Assembly (NCBI GenBank): GCA_944470555.2
Contig: OX104127.1
Location: 111,628,741 to 111,692,740, forward strand
DNA: 64,000 nt
Direction of reading: 5' to 3'
From: Heterobilharzia americana
Lineage: Eukaryota > Platyhelminthes > Trematoda > Strigeidida > Schistosomatidae
Shown: piece by piece, positions 1 to 11,344 of the stretch
How positions within the stretch are numbered: position 1 is the first letter of the stretch
Layout: the number at the start of each line of letters is the position of its first letter
Notes under the pieces: generated by a model
The model's database searches: none
What the model was told of the DNA's origin: nothing
The model's input: the letters and a program-made list of their open reading frames with translations, nothing else
Position numbers and translations under genes: made by a program

Positions 1-1431
1 TGTCTTCTTTCTTCTTCCTTCCTAACACGGTTATACATGTTTCCTTCCACATCTCTTTCAAAGAGTTCCAGTGTTCTTCCACGCAGGTTCCTTCACAGAT
101 ATTCCTCAATATCCATCTCCCATTTTCTCTTGATGGTTGGCTGGCTGACTGACTGACTGACTAGCTGACGTGAAGATGTCATTTGTAGTTTCGTCCTCCT
201 GTTCAGTTCAGTCTCTGTTCTGTTCTGTTCTGTTCTGGGTGCTGAACTTCAACTGTCGTCTATCACAAACTTCTTTGAATTGAAGACTTTCGACTTGATT
301 TTGAAGGTGGCTTCCTCCAACTAGACAGTGGTGTGAGTGGTGTGAACCCACATCTTTTTCTTTTCTTCATCTGATCTTGTGTCCAGTAGGCTGTGTCTCC
401 ATCACCACTTTACTCACATTGAGATGAAGTCGATCTGATTTGTAGTGTAGTGTGTCCTGTCTGGTGTCTGGTGGAATCAAATGCATGTCTCTGCCTTGTG
501 AATATCCTTGTGTTTGTACACACTGCATCGCCTCCAGTCACGAGATCGTTGAATGCTCAGAAATCTGCAAACACTTCTCCATTCTGGTTCACCTCATCGA
601 GTGCTTCTCGACCCATGATTGATTCTCTTCGTGTGTTGTCCACTCCTAGTTTGGCATTCATCTCACTCCACTCCACTGCACTCATTCGAATTTTGTGTTG
701 CCATCTTGGGTGGTGTCTTGTCTAGTAATGAATGCAGTTGTTTGTAGAATTCCTCCCTCTTCTCTTCATCCGGATTATTTGTAGGTGCGTAGCACTGGCA
801 TTGTATGGTTGTGACTCTCCTTCCTTGTGAGTTGAGTGTTGCTGTCATGATCCTGATCCTGATCCTGATCCTGCAGGAGGAGATTGGTTCCCACTGCATG
901 AGAGAGAGCCTTCGATGCTGTTGGAGACATGATGATAGCCACTCGAAAACTCAGTGTTCTGTGCTCGTGGTTGTTGTGTCGTCTGTGTGACAATATCGGA
1001 GTAGATTATTGACTCCTCTCCAGTTGACAGTTAGTAGAGTCCACTCCCATTCCATCTACTTTCGCAGATTCCAAGCACTTCTATGCAGTATCTACTCATC
1101 TCTTTTGCAATCTGGGCAGTCACGTTCAACCATAGTGTGAACATTCCATGTCTCCAATCTTACTTTTGCCTACGTCCAGATAATAGAAGAGCAGACACAT
1201 CGACCGACTGACTTCCTGAAGGCTTTCACCAGCCGGTGCCATTTCGTCTCTTCGATTCCAGTGAGGAATAACTTTGTTCTTATGTTTTACATTTTCTTTG
1301 TGCTTTGAAGTTTATTTAGCGATTGGATTGGTTTTCCTGGGTAGGGTTGCTAGCTGTGTGCCCAACCTTCCCTCCTTATCCAGGCTTAGGATCGGCTAGC
1401 AACTAGTGAGCTTGTTAACCAAGCGAGGTTA
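1..1431 (-). mobile_element. RTE-clade non-LTR retrotransposon, 5' half, degenerate
   Basis: Read on the minus strand, this matches the 5' 1.3 kb of the fuller copy at 10298-13587. It starts at 1431 with the same 5' terminus (TAACCTCGC) and runs through the leader and the AP-endonuclease region to the linker before the reverse transcriptase, where the window ends. The endonuclease region is broken by stops and frameshifts; the cysteine-, histidine- and serine-rich short frames here are relics or shadows. The 3' half should lie beyond the left edge of the window. By family knowledge this is an SR2/SjR2-like RTE element that inserts by target-primed reverse transcription. It is not coding-competent as read. 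Confidence 0.85.
848..873. repeat. Hexanucleotide expansion inside the RTE endonuclease region
   Basis: Four tandem copies of TGATCC (plus strand) lie where the sister copies have a single GATC-rich stretch (about 10835 in the fuller copy; 38996-39007 has a milder version). On the minus strand the run reads as alternating Gln-Asp codons. It is in frame, so it need not have killed the element by itself. Confidence 0.75.
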
Positions 1432-1764
1432 GTAATGTCACTGGTGGCTAGAAAAGTTGTATATGTCTTATTTAACCTTGTTTTAATTTCAATATAATTT
1501 TCCATTTGCGCTTAGCTTGCTTTTATTTGTTTTAGCAATGTCTCAGTTTCTATTAATTCCAGTCCATTTTATAACAAACCGTTGAAGATTAAACAACACT
1601 AATTATTTGTTTTAGGCCAGTTCCAAATCATTTATTGATACTTGTACTTTCCCACTGATAGATAACAACTGATGACCGTTGTACAGTAAATTATTCTTGT
1701 AAATCAGTAGTTTGTTTGAAAACACGACTTTTAAAGCCATGAATTCGAGTTGAAGTACCACTAC

Positions 1765-1850
1765 TTACTGAGATGCAGGTATATTCAGCTGACGAGTCCT
1801 AAACAGAAAGAAACACACCTCATAGATTCGGCCGCTCGACACCACTAATC
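1765..1850 (+). mobile_element. Sm-alpha-like SINE fragment with hammerhead remnant
   Basis: The piece carries the hammerhead block of the SINE: CTGACGA at 1789-1795 and GAAAC at 1810-1814 are present, but the second strand of stem II (normally AGGAC) has become AGAAA. The ribozyme is therefore very probably dead. The tRNA-like head is not recognisable. It is the first of four SINE pieces up to 2590. Confidence 0.5.
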
Positions 1851-1944
1851 AAAAAATATTATTTTTCGGCTATTTTTAACTAGCTAATATATGCCTTCTC
1901 TAGCGGTTGAGTTAATAGTTGAAATTGTGACGGAAGCGCTGAGA

Positions 1945-2190
1945 GGTTCCCCTACATGATTGGCTTCTTGATTAGCAACATTAATTTCCTCTGTAGTTTA
2001 CTTGGCGGTTAGCAATGGAATCCAGGACAAGCGTTTCGTCCTGTTTAAAACTCCTCAGTCAAACATACCCACACCTCCAGCTAGTGTTGTTGTTCCCACT
2101 GAAACTTGGACTCAGTGCCCATGGCTTCAAGCACAAAAATATTATCCACTAGGCAACTAGGGGACGATAGCCACCACTTGTGCAACAGGT
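1945..2190 (-). mobile_element. Sm-alpha-like SINE, minus strand
   Basis: On the minus strand the order is a degenerate tRNA-like head (about 2190-2110), a GTGGGAACAAC-like linker, the hammerhead block (2062-2022) and the 3' part beginning ATTCCATTGCTAACCG. That order matches the copy at 50050-49868. The head has lost a convincing A box. No target-site duplication was identified. Confidence 0.6.
2022..2062 (-). ncRNA. Hammerhead ribozyme (Sm-alpha type), core largely intact
   Basis: On the minus strand the conserved core CTGAGGA, GAAA and a GTC cleavage triplet are all present in the right order. Stem II can form five pairs, two of them G-U (GTTTT with AGGAC). Stem I is damaged: the expected CCAG before the core reads TTGA, so it no longer pairs well with CTGG after the cleavage site. 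Stem III is short, as is usual in Sm-alpha. Known schistosome Sm-alpha transcripts self-cleave through this motif; this copy is probably weak or inactive. Confidence 0.55.
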
Positions 2191-2208
2191 ATTAGTTGTT
2201 GTTTAATG

Positions 2209-2390
2209 TTACTTGTAACTTCCCGCTGCTGTACTGAGTTGAACTGCTCTGTCTCTGTCAGCAGATAAGCTCCTATGCGGATGGCCTAATACGTCCCGGA
2301 TATTAACTATATTGTAGTCTACTTGGCAGCTATCAATGGAATCCAGGACAAACTTTTGGAGCGATTGGTTCTGCATTCCAGTCTGAGTGG
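2209..2390 (-). mobile_element. Sm-alpha-like SINE 3' portion, minus strand
   Basis: The minus strand holds the distal half of the hammerhead (TTTGTCCTGGATTCC at about 2352-2338) and then a long 3' body (about 2337-2215) ending in a GAGACAGAGCAGTTCAACTC-like tail. That tail corresponds to the GAGACCGATCAATTCGG tail of the 50-kb copies. The proximal hammerhead and tRNA head are missing. It abuts the next SINE head to head. Confidence 0.5.
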
Positions 2391-2590
2391 GAACACCATC
2401 ACTCAACGAGGTGCATGTACATCCAACTGACGAATCCTGAATAGGAAGAAATGCGCAGTGCTAGTAGCCAAGTGGACTACAACATGATGAGACCTGGGCA
2501 TTATCAAGGAATCTGCTTAGGAGTCCATCTGCCAACAGAGACCAAGCAATGCGGCCAGGTATAGCAACAGGAAATCACAAATATCATTTG
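2390..2590 (+). mobile_element. Sm-alpha-like SINE lacking its tRNA head, with hammerhead remnant
   Basis: It begins at GTGGGAACACC and contains CTGACGA (2427-2433), a stem II-like TCCTGAATAGGA and GAAA (2448-2451). The cleavage triplet is lost (GCAGTG follows where GCGTC is expected). A 3' body follows, with the tail GCCAACAGAGACCAAGCAAT. It forms a head-to-head pair with the minus-strand SINE at 2209-2390. Confidence 0.55.
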
Positions 2591-5017
2591 ATAATTTACT
2601 GTCGCTAACTAGATAGATTTTCCTGCAGACTAAAGTTTCCTATTAGAACGTTAAAAATTCATATTCTCAAGTGACAGAACAAATGAGCATTAACTTGTCA
2701 GCTAGTTTAAAATTTTGGAAAGTAATTCTTGCAATTGAAAGCCATTAAGAGTTAATATTAATTATTACTATTCTGCAACTAATTTAATCATTCCAAAAAT
2801 AAATGAGGGAAATTCCCTCTAGTAGATTATGGATTTTATACAGTAAATTAAAGGTGATTTTTACATTTCTATGTAATGAAAGCAGATTTGTAAATTTGTC
2901 AAAGTTACATAACCTATTCAAACAAAAATGTTATTGGATATTACATGATGAATATTCAAAAAAATGTATGTATCATCGTCGTTGATATTTGCTTCGTTCG
3001 TACTGATATAATATTGACTAGAAAAGACAACATGACATAAAGTGTTGTAATATGTTCCGAGTAGTGTATCTAAAATATGGACAAAGTGTATCTCAATATA
3101 ACTGGATAATTCATCTAACATGCTGTTCGTCCCTATGAAACAGCATTGACAAAGCTAATGATAACAAGAGTGAAAAAGGAAACAAGAGAGAAAGTAAAAG
3201 AGAAGAGATGCATCATATGATTCATCGGGCATAATATTTATTCTTCTTTTAGCATAATGTCAACATGTACAAGAAATTTGAGACTTTTTTGTTTGCGTAC
3301 AATAATATACTTGCTTACATCCTTTCTATTTCAAAAACTGCATTCACTAGCTGACTAAATGTAAGACAAATAAAAACTATAGTATACCAGTATCGGTATT
3401 ATTTATCCACCATATTTTTCATAAATCATGTAAAAATACAGTCAAAGCAAATCTAATTTCTAAGATAGTGAAAGGTGTAGGGAGTAGCAACGAAAAATAA
3501 ATATAGGGAGATGGGGAAAGACAAGGAGGTAACACTGAAAAAACTATTGTTATTGTTTTGACAGTTTAGAAGACAACATTTTCTTCAACCTTCAATTACT
3601 ACAAGTTACAGTTATCTGTAGCTAAAATGAATCATTCTTTTGGAAGAAAGTTAGACTTTTATGTTAGGTAACAACAATAAGAATTGTGAAAAGACGGATA
3701 CAGTAGCAGTCATCGACTTTGCGTTAAAATAAAAGTGGAGTGATGACTTGATAACGGTTTTAGGTTGGCACACATATATTCACCTACAACATGGTGCCCC
3801 ATACAGCTGCTGTGATTCGAGGTCAACTAAAGGAAGTGTATGGAATGAATGAGTTGTATGGAAAACAAGAAACCTCCTATTATATTTTTGCAAAACTGCT
3901 GGAAATAATGAGATGCAGCCGAAGAAAGGCTTCTTTTAAAATTCAGGCTTACAATACGAATCATGTTTTATGCCATTCAACGGCTATGGTGACAGACCGT
4001 TGATCTGCTAATAGACAGGGTAGTCTCCAAACTATTGGTCTGTTACAGTGCAAATGAGGTATCGTAAATGTTAGTGTAGACAATCAAGTGTAGGATGTAA
4101 CAAGGAAATTGAATACACGCAGTACTGAGCTCACTGAGAGAATATAAATTTGGTTAGAAGTGAAACCTCTTTTATTTAATTCAGTAGTTGAACATATCGC
4201 ATCTAACATCGATCAGAGTGTATTGGAATGTTTAGTCAGTAAATCTGGAGGTCACGTTGAAAAGTGATTGACAGAATTTAGTCATCACTGAAGACTGGAC
4301 AACGTGAAGCTAGTTACACTGCAGTGACCAATCAGTGTACCTAATCCAGTCCTTCAGGAGGTCAGTCGCGACCCAAACTGATTAATGGTGAGGTCTCTGA
4401 GTGTAGCACCGGGTGGCATAGGCTTCAGTCGTAGGCGGGACATCAGTTCCGTAAACGTTGCAGATACACCTTGTTGAAGAGTGTCGAAAAGCACAAAAGC
4501 TAGATCTAGGCCTTCCTGCCCATTACTTCCATCCAACTAACACCTTGCAACTAAATTCATCGAGTTTGAACTTACTTCTTTTATGAAATAATTAAATGCA
4601 TAAATGAACTTAACACTACTTCATGTCTTATGCTATCTGAATAAAAATATTGTGATCAGTCTGTATACGTGTATCCAATTTCGTCAACCTCTGAAGCCCT
4701 AAATTTACTGTTTTAGTGTATCTTTTAAATGTTTTGTTCTAAAGCGTAGTTACACTAGTAAATAAATAACTGTCATCATCTATTAATGAGAACGACACTT
4801 TCATACTGATAAGAATCTCTTTGAAAAATTATCATCACATTTTTACAACTAAACAAGAACTTTTGAAAAGGACATGAATACTTGTTCAAATTTAAAAAAG
4901 TAATCCAGTATCATTTTATTTGCTGACATTTTCACAACTTATGTAGACTGTTTCATGTCAACTTAACGGATTTCCAGTTGTGACTCATGCTATAATTGGT
5001 ATGGTTTTCAGTGTAGG
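2591..5017. other. No gene recognised; AT-rich, probably intergenic or intronic
   Basis: Only short unrelated frames are present. The 70-codon plus-strand frame at 3791 and the 60-codon minus-strand frame at 4536 lack family motifs, and the latter sits in a GC-richer block (about 4340-4530) that may be an unidentified repeat. No repeat was confidently recognised. Confidence 0.4.
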
Positions 5018-5025
5018 TTTTACTT

Positions 5026-5167
5026 AAGTAACTTTAAAGGCCACCTTAGCAACTGCTGAGATAATCAATTAACCTTCTATTTATTAAGAAAAATTACCTA
5101 TATAGCAGGAATACCGAAAACTGATTGGTTAGTACGGCAGTTACCAGGGTGATTTTTAAAGTCACCC
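5026..5167. mobile_element. 142-bp MITE with terminal inverted repeats and target duplication
   Basis: The left end reads AAGTAACTTTAAAGGCCACC, and the right end read on the minus strand is GGGTGACTTTAAAAATCACC, giving imperfect terminal inverted repeats of about 20 bp. It is flanked by TTTTACTTA at 5018-5026 and 5168-5176, a direct repeat of 8-9 bp depending on where the end is drawn. There is no coding capacity. A sister copy is at 40847-40987. The duplication length and a GG start would fit the Merlin superfamily, known from schistosomes; hAT (8 bp) is the alternative. The superfamily call is inference. Confidence 0.75.
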
Positions 5168-5176
5168 TTTTACTTA

Positions 5177-7309
5177 TTCATCCCAGTATTTAGGATAGAT
5201 CTTCAATTTACAGTGGCTGTACTGTAGTCCATAGGATGGTTAAATAAGATGTTCGATGTTTGTGAGGTTCTAAAAGAACCTGAATCTCAGCCGGACTCCA
5301 TCCAAAAATCTCTGAACTCTCAGCCTAGTATGGATGCGATTAAATCTCAATATATTTCTGCCGACAAGTCTCACATTTCTCTCCATTTAACAAGCGTTTT
5401 ACATGACATTCGTAAGGTGGAGTGGTGCGCAGTCGTATGTACATCATTATACTGGCTGGGTAAACTGATGTAACTTATGCAGAGTAGGTGCTGATTCGTT
5501 ATTGACCAGGTAATATAAGATTGGCTTCGTTGAAATAGTGATAGTGATATCCACGTTTTACGGATCAAAACTGAGTCCCCAGTCTCTGTCTTTAGATTAC
5601 TGGATGAGTACATCGTCAGCTACTGGTTGGAATGTTATCATCTCTCAGTATTCATCTCAAATTTAGTTATCGTCCCAGTACACTAAGACAAACCTATTGG
5701 TGAAAGCTGTTTGCAAAACTTTTCTCTCAGTACCACAGTTGCATATCAGATTAAGTTATATGATCGAAAGTAAACTAGCAGTTACAACAACTGTAGTTCT
5801 TTTAATGTTCAGTTTATTCGTTGAAGAAGTTTACCGCGAGAAATTTAGAGTAGTTTATATTTATTTGTGTTTGTTATGCACAACATTTATGCTGTGTTGC
5901 AAGCGTACTGTAAGTTGAAAGGATTATTAGTGGATGAGCGAAATTGTTAGTAAGAATCCTAGAACCCTTACATAAACAATTTGCAAAGAATATTGTGAAA
6001 GATTTGTTCTGCTTGACTGCCATGTCAGGAAAGGTGCAGAGAAGTGGGAGACATAGGATATATCTATATGCTTCAAATTTTTATTCATCAGTGTACTACC
6101 TATTGAGACAGTGCAATTCGTATATCGGTAAGCATCGAAAATGCAAATCAGTTTCAAACTTCCAGTGCTGAGAGTTAACATGAAAGTGTGATTTTTCGTC
6201 AATAATATATATTATGGGCGAAGTAGTGGAATTGCCATTAGTTCATGCTTAGGTCTAACATCACCAAAATGCCTTTGCTGTCGACCCAAAACACGAACCA
6301 CTGAAAAATGCTATCGTTAAACCTGATATGCACAAACATTATGCTGGTGATACATTGTCTTTGATAATATTGTCCACAAGAACAAATTGGTAATAAAACT
6401 CACTGACGTACCTCCTTGACTCAATTTCACTTGAGTAGAGAAATATAATCATTTGCCTCATCTTCTTAATGTTCTAATGGTTCGAAAAGACGATTGTTGA
6501 GTGGGTAGAAGAGAGTAAAAACATCGCATTTAAGGGTCAGTACACACGTTTCTTGAACTTTATATCTGTTTAGTGAGAAATAAGCTTAGTTAACTTGGCT
6601 TCAAGCAAAGTCAGAAAGTACTGCTCCGATGACTATAAAAAAGGAGTAAAAATGTGTTTATAATCTGCTGGTGGTAGTAGTCCGTTCACATGGTTTTGTA
6701 AAAAAAATGCAGAAAAAAAATGTAACTAATTTGAACAAGTAACTGTTCAAAAGAAATCATTATTCACGATGCTCCCGCTTATTGGAGACTCTCCTAGAGA
6801 AGTTTTATACTTAAGTCTGTTTACAACCATAAGAAGACGTTCCCATACTGCTAACTTCAGCTGATAATTTTCTAATCGCTCAGATAGTAGCACACTATGC
6901 AATCTTGCAATTTATATGCGTATGGGAAGAAAGTTACATTAGGCATGCTACTGGGTAAGCTAATAAGCGTGTTTATTATCTTCTAGCTGGAAAAGGGGTA
7001 AATAAAATTAATACAAAGTTCGATTTTGTTTCATTTGGAGGACAATCATCATTTAGTAAATAAGTACAAAGCATCGAAAATTATTTATAATATTGGTATT
7101 TCCATTGCTATAGTTAATATTTGTGTACTTCATTATCTTGTTACCACTGACTCAAAATCACCATGGTCACTTTAATGTTTCATACATAAGTAAAATTATG
7201 TTTATTAGAGTGAACACTGTGGAGATCTAATTAAAAAACACATTTTTTTCGATTAATAAAAATGGGGATTTTTTCAACACTTATGGATACTTTATTGAAA
7301 TGCTACCCA
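5177..7309. other. No gene recognised
   Basis: AT-rich sequence with short frames on both strands (for example 5249-5473, 5697-5918, 5927-6202). They overlap one another and lack splice context or family motifs. No dispersed repeat shared with the rest of the window was seen. Confidence 0.4.
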
Positions 7310-7590
7310 CTCACAAAAAAATTTGCAGAAGGAAGTGGAGATGGATTAGGCATACACTGAGAAGGCCGATGAAGGACATCACTTGCCAGGCCCTCGAGTG
7401 GAACCCCGATGGGAAGCCACGAGTTGGGTGTCCGAGGCAAGGGTGACATTGATGAGATCGTGAGAGGAAGAAATGAGAGCTTGTGGGCTGTCATGGAGCC
7501 GGGTTCAAAAGATTTCAAAGAACAGAGTGCACTGGAGGCGTGCTACTGAAGCCGTATGTTCCACTAAGAACCCAAGGGACATATATTAAA
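7310..7590 (+). mobile_element. RTE 3'-end fragment, 5'-truncated
   Basis: This matches 13300-13580 of the fuller RTE copy: the C-terminal coding block around KWRWIRHTLRRP, then the conserved 3' terminus GAAGCCGTATGTTCCACTAAG and a degenerate AT tail. It is the typical outcome of aborted target-primed reverse transcription. The C-terminal frame can be followed for about 80 codons with one or two frame changes. It differs from the copies at 13.3 kb and 25.6 kb at many sites, so it is older or from another lineage. No clear target duplication was found. Confidence 0.85.
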
Positions 7591-10297
7591 ATAATATGAC
7601 AAATGGATAGGAAAGTAGAGAAATGACTTATTTTAGAAACCTGATGGTGCAAGGGCACAAGGAAAAAATAATTGCAAAATAGTGTAATAATTATATATTC
7701 TTTTATCTAAGAATTGTAAGACAGAAACTTTCTATTCAATGGTGTACTTTTTTTTGGTTGGGCACCAAAATTTCTTCCTTGAAAATTTTGTGCCTGTATA
7801 TACTGTTCAGCCGTGTAGTAATTTAATAAACGTGTCAGCAGCGCTATATATCGAATGCGTCACACGAAAATGACACTTTTGTGAATATGCATGAAAAACA
7901 TTTGCATAGTATAAACTACACGAAATTCTTAAAATTCAGATTGTAGGTATCAAAAAGGTGGTTCAAACCTATGTCAATTCTTCATTTTTCTGAAGAGAGA
8001 ACGTTTATGATAGAATGTCAAACATCTGATGGAAGGATGTCCTTAAGCAGTTCTGTTCCTAATAATAAATTGTAAGGTAAGCAGGTTGTTAAATACAACG
8101 TGATATACAAGCAGTTTTATGAAAAGGTTTTATTCGTGAAAGTACAATCATCAATAAGTCTTGCTGTGTGATTCGAAAATCAACTGATATGATCTAATAC
8201 TTTTTGATTATTACCAAAACAATGCAATAATGCCCTTTGGATGCATTTTACTTAGCTCTTATAATGAAACGAAAGCAATTATATTTCTTTGTTATTGTAT
8301 ATCAGTGCAACTTAATAGATTTCGGTCAAAAATTCATAAGTATCCACCCTCACTATTCAAACAAAGTTATTATCTTATCTGAAAAACGATTTCGATCATG
8401 AAAGTAAATAAAAGAAAACAGAATTCATACTGAGAAGAATCAAACAACTGAGGAAGTTTGTCAACGCTAGGTTGAAGAGAGTAATGTTTATTAAAAGCTT
8501 TGTTTCCACTACAAACCTATTTGTTCCAGGGCCAGCTTTTAATGATAATTGGAGCCTTCTCCAGTTTTAAATACAGTGCGATCACCATCATACAACACAG
8601 CAAAGCATGACCTGGATTAGGTGGCAAGCCCGTATATCAAATAATGTGTGCCACATTCTACTGCAAATGGGCCGAACTTTTGAAAGCCGAGACCTTTTAA
8701 CTGGGTACTGTTTTCGGTGTCACTTAACTCCAGACGCATATGATGCCAATTAAGTAGCAATGATTATCTTTGCAAACGAGTGAATTCATCTTACAACACT
8801 GGTTATAGTGGTTTATTGGCTGCACATATACGTCAACGTGGTGCCTTTTATTCTCAGAGTTGGTTAGAAGTAGCGTAGGGGTGAGCATTTCATGTAGTGT
8901 CGCAATATTGTGGAGAATGGTGGTGTTGCGTTAGCATGTTTTAGTGTGCCACGACTTTCCAAACTGAATTTAAAGATTGGGACTATATGTTTGGTAACGT
9001 AAAATAGCGTCAATCATGCTAACTTTACCTCCATTCTTCTAAGTTTAAGAGGTAATATGATGAAGAAATCTTCGAAATATACCTTATGTAATTGCTTATA
9101 CTTCGTTAATCATCGTGTTATCCCATCTGAATCCTCTTCCTCTGAACGCTTATAATATTATCACTTTAATGGAAGCAGCCTATTTCTTATGTTCACACTG
9201 CAATTAGTTTGTGCTAAGTTAACAGATGTTTCAGTCTAATCACTGGTTACATTGATGAATTGGGAATATTTAGTATATTTGAAAGTAATATTTATCTTAT
9301 GCCAAAAATGAGTAAAGTTTTCAATATTGTAGAATCCATATCGTCTAAGTTGTTGGTTACAATCTTTTCGGAAGTCACATTTTTTATGTAGCTCCTTGAC
9401 CATATCTCAGCGAACCATGAATTTGGAATTTATACAACCTTATGATCAAGTCATTTTTAGTGTAACCCCGTGTTTAAATAACCAGCTGATTACCATAAAT
9501 TCAGTGATTAAAACTGTTCGAGTCAGGAAAATTCTAGAATATCAAAATATCAAATTTAAGTCTTAGCTGTAAGTACTCAAAGAAAAAAAAAGGTGAAATC
9601 CAAATATGAAACAACTACAAGAAATCCATTTTTAAAAAGATTCAAGTTTTGTGAATTTTTCAATCTGGGTTTTTATACAAAACCTACCCAACACATATTG
9701 CTAATGGACATTAGTAATATCAGATGGCTAACACCAATCACTTGTCCAAATATCACTGAGGAACTGCATCAAATCAAGGTCATCAAATACAAAATATGAG
9801 TGATTCATTTTAGAAATTTGAACTATTCAGAGCAGTCATTTCTTTGTAGTGTTAATAAGGGGGTAGTAAGTGAAAGAACAGACCGCGTCATTTTAATATG
9901 CTGCTAAACTTTATATCTATAAAAATAATCAAAGCATAAAATTGTTCCAGAACGAACCATTTAAAATATTTCTCTTCTCCATCAATATATCTGATTTGTA
10001 GCGTATTTGCTTAAATAAAGTTAAGTTCCCGGAAAAGAAATCAACTGGTTTCATCCGACAGCGTCATCTAGATAATGTGTATGTTACTAATGATAATCGG
10101 GGTTTTCAGATCGTGAAGAAAGTAGTTTACGATTATTTGGCTTATTGATTCACTCCGAAAGTATTTTACTGAAAGGGTACTGAGAACCCTCGGGAGCTCT
10201 CGAAAGAAATCACACTCTAGTGACTAGCAAGTCACAGAAAGGTTCAGGATTAGAAAGGAGATATAAGGTGAACGCCTTATTAAGTGAAAGTATTAAT
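7591..10297. other. No gene recognised
   Basis: AT-rich sequence without a convincing exon, RNA gene or repeat. The 68-codon frame at 9593-9799 is low in complexity and unsupported. Confidence 0.4.
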
Positions 10298-10544
10298 TAA
10301 CCTCGCCTTGTTAACTAGTTCACTAGTTACTAGCCGGTCCTAAGCCCGGGTAAAGAGGGAAGGTTCGGCATACGGCTAGCAACCCTACCCCGTAAAACAA
10401 ATCTAACCGCTAAAGAAACTTCAAAGCACAAACAAAATATAAAAAATGAAGACAAACTTATTCCCCGCTGGAATCGGAGAGGCAAAATGACGCCAGTTGG
10501 TGAAAGCCTTCGGGAAGCCAATTGGCCGATGTGTCTTCTCACTC

Positions 10545-11295
10545 TCGATGAAAGCGAAAGTAAACGTGGGGACATGGAATGTCCGCACGATGTTTGAACC
10601 CAGTAAGGCAACCCAGATTGCAAAGGAGATGAGAAGGTATCACATCGAATTGCTTGGGATTTGCGAAAGCAGATGGAATGGGAGTGGACTCTCCAAACTG
10701 TCAACTGGAGAATCAATAATCTACTCCGGTCACCCAGACGACAACCACGAGCACACTGAGTTATCGAGTGGCTATCATGATGTCCTCAAGAGCATCGAGG
10801 GCTCTCATATAGTGGGAACCAATCTCCTCCAGGATCATGACAGCAAGATTCAACTCACAAGGAAGGAAGGTCACAATCATACAATGTTATGCACCTACAA
10901 ATAATGCAGAGCAAGAGAAAAAGGAGGAATTCTACAGACAACTTCAATCAACACTGGACAAGACGTCAGTTGGCGATATCAAAATTCTGATGGGCGACAT
11001 GAATGCCAAACTGCGAGGAGCGGACAACACGGGAAGTGAACTAACCATGGGGCGAGAGGCGCTAGGTGAGGTGATGAACGAGAATGGAGAATTGTTTGCA
11101 GAATTCTGCGCATTCACCGATTTGTTGATTGGAGTAAGGCAGTGTGTTCAAGCACAAGGATATCCACAAGTCAGCGACATGGATTTCACCATTTACCAGA
11201 TGGACACACTAAAAATCAAATCGACTTTATCTCAATCTCAAGAAAATGGAGACGCAGTCTACTTGACACAAGGGCAAGAAGAGGAGCAGATGTAG
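10545..11295 (+). pseudogene. RTE AP-like endonuclease domain, frameshifted
   Basis: The N-terminal part has the motif KVNVGTWNVRTM (about 10558) and GICESRWNGSG, typical of the exonuclease-endonuclease-phosphatase fold in RTE/BovB proteins and the host-derived CFDP2 relatives. After a frameshift near 10830 the second part carries IIQCYAPTNN and the metal-binding ILMGDMNAKL (about 10984). A further shift lies near 11250, before the expected SDHHL end motif. In an intact element this domain nicks the target DNA to prime reverse transcription. Here it is split over at least two frames. Confidence 0.85.
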
Positions 11296-11344
11296 GTTCA
11301 GACGACTCACTATCTAGTGCAAGGAACCTACCTTCCAAATCAAG

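Noticed and set aside
10330..10716. 128-codon minus-strand frame over the RTE 5' end, and similar antisense frames at 11216-12426, 39395-40319 and 54635-55637
   Set aside because: These are antisense shadows of the RTE coding region; the plus-strand reading carries the conserved motifs.
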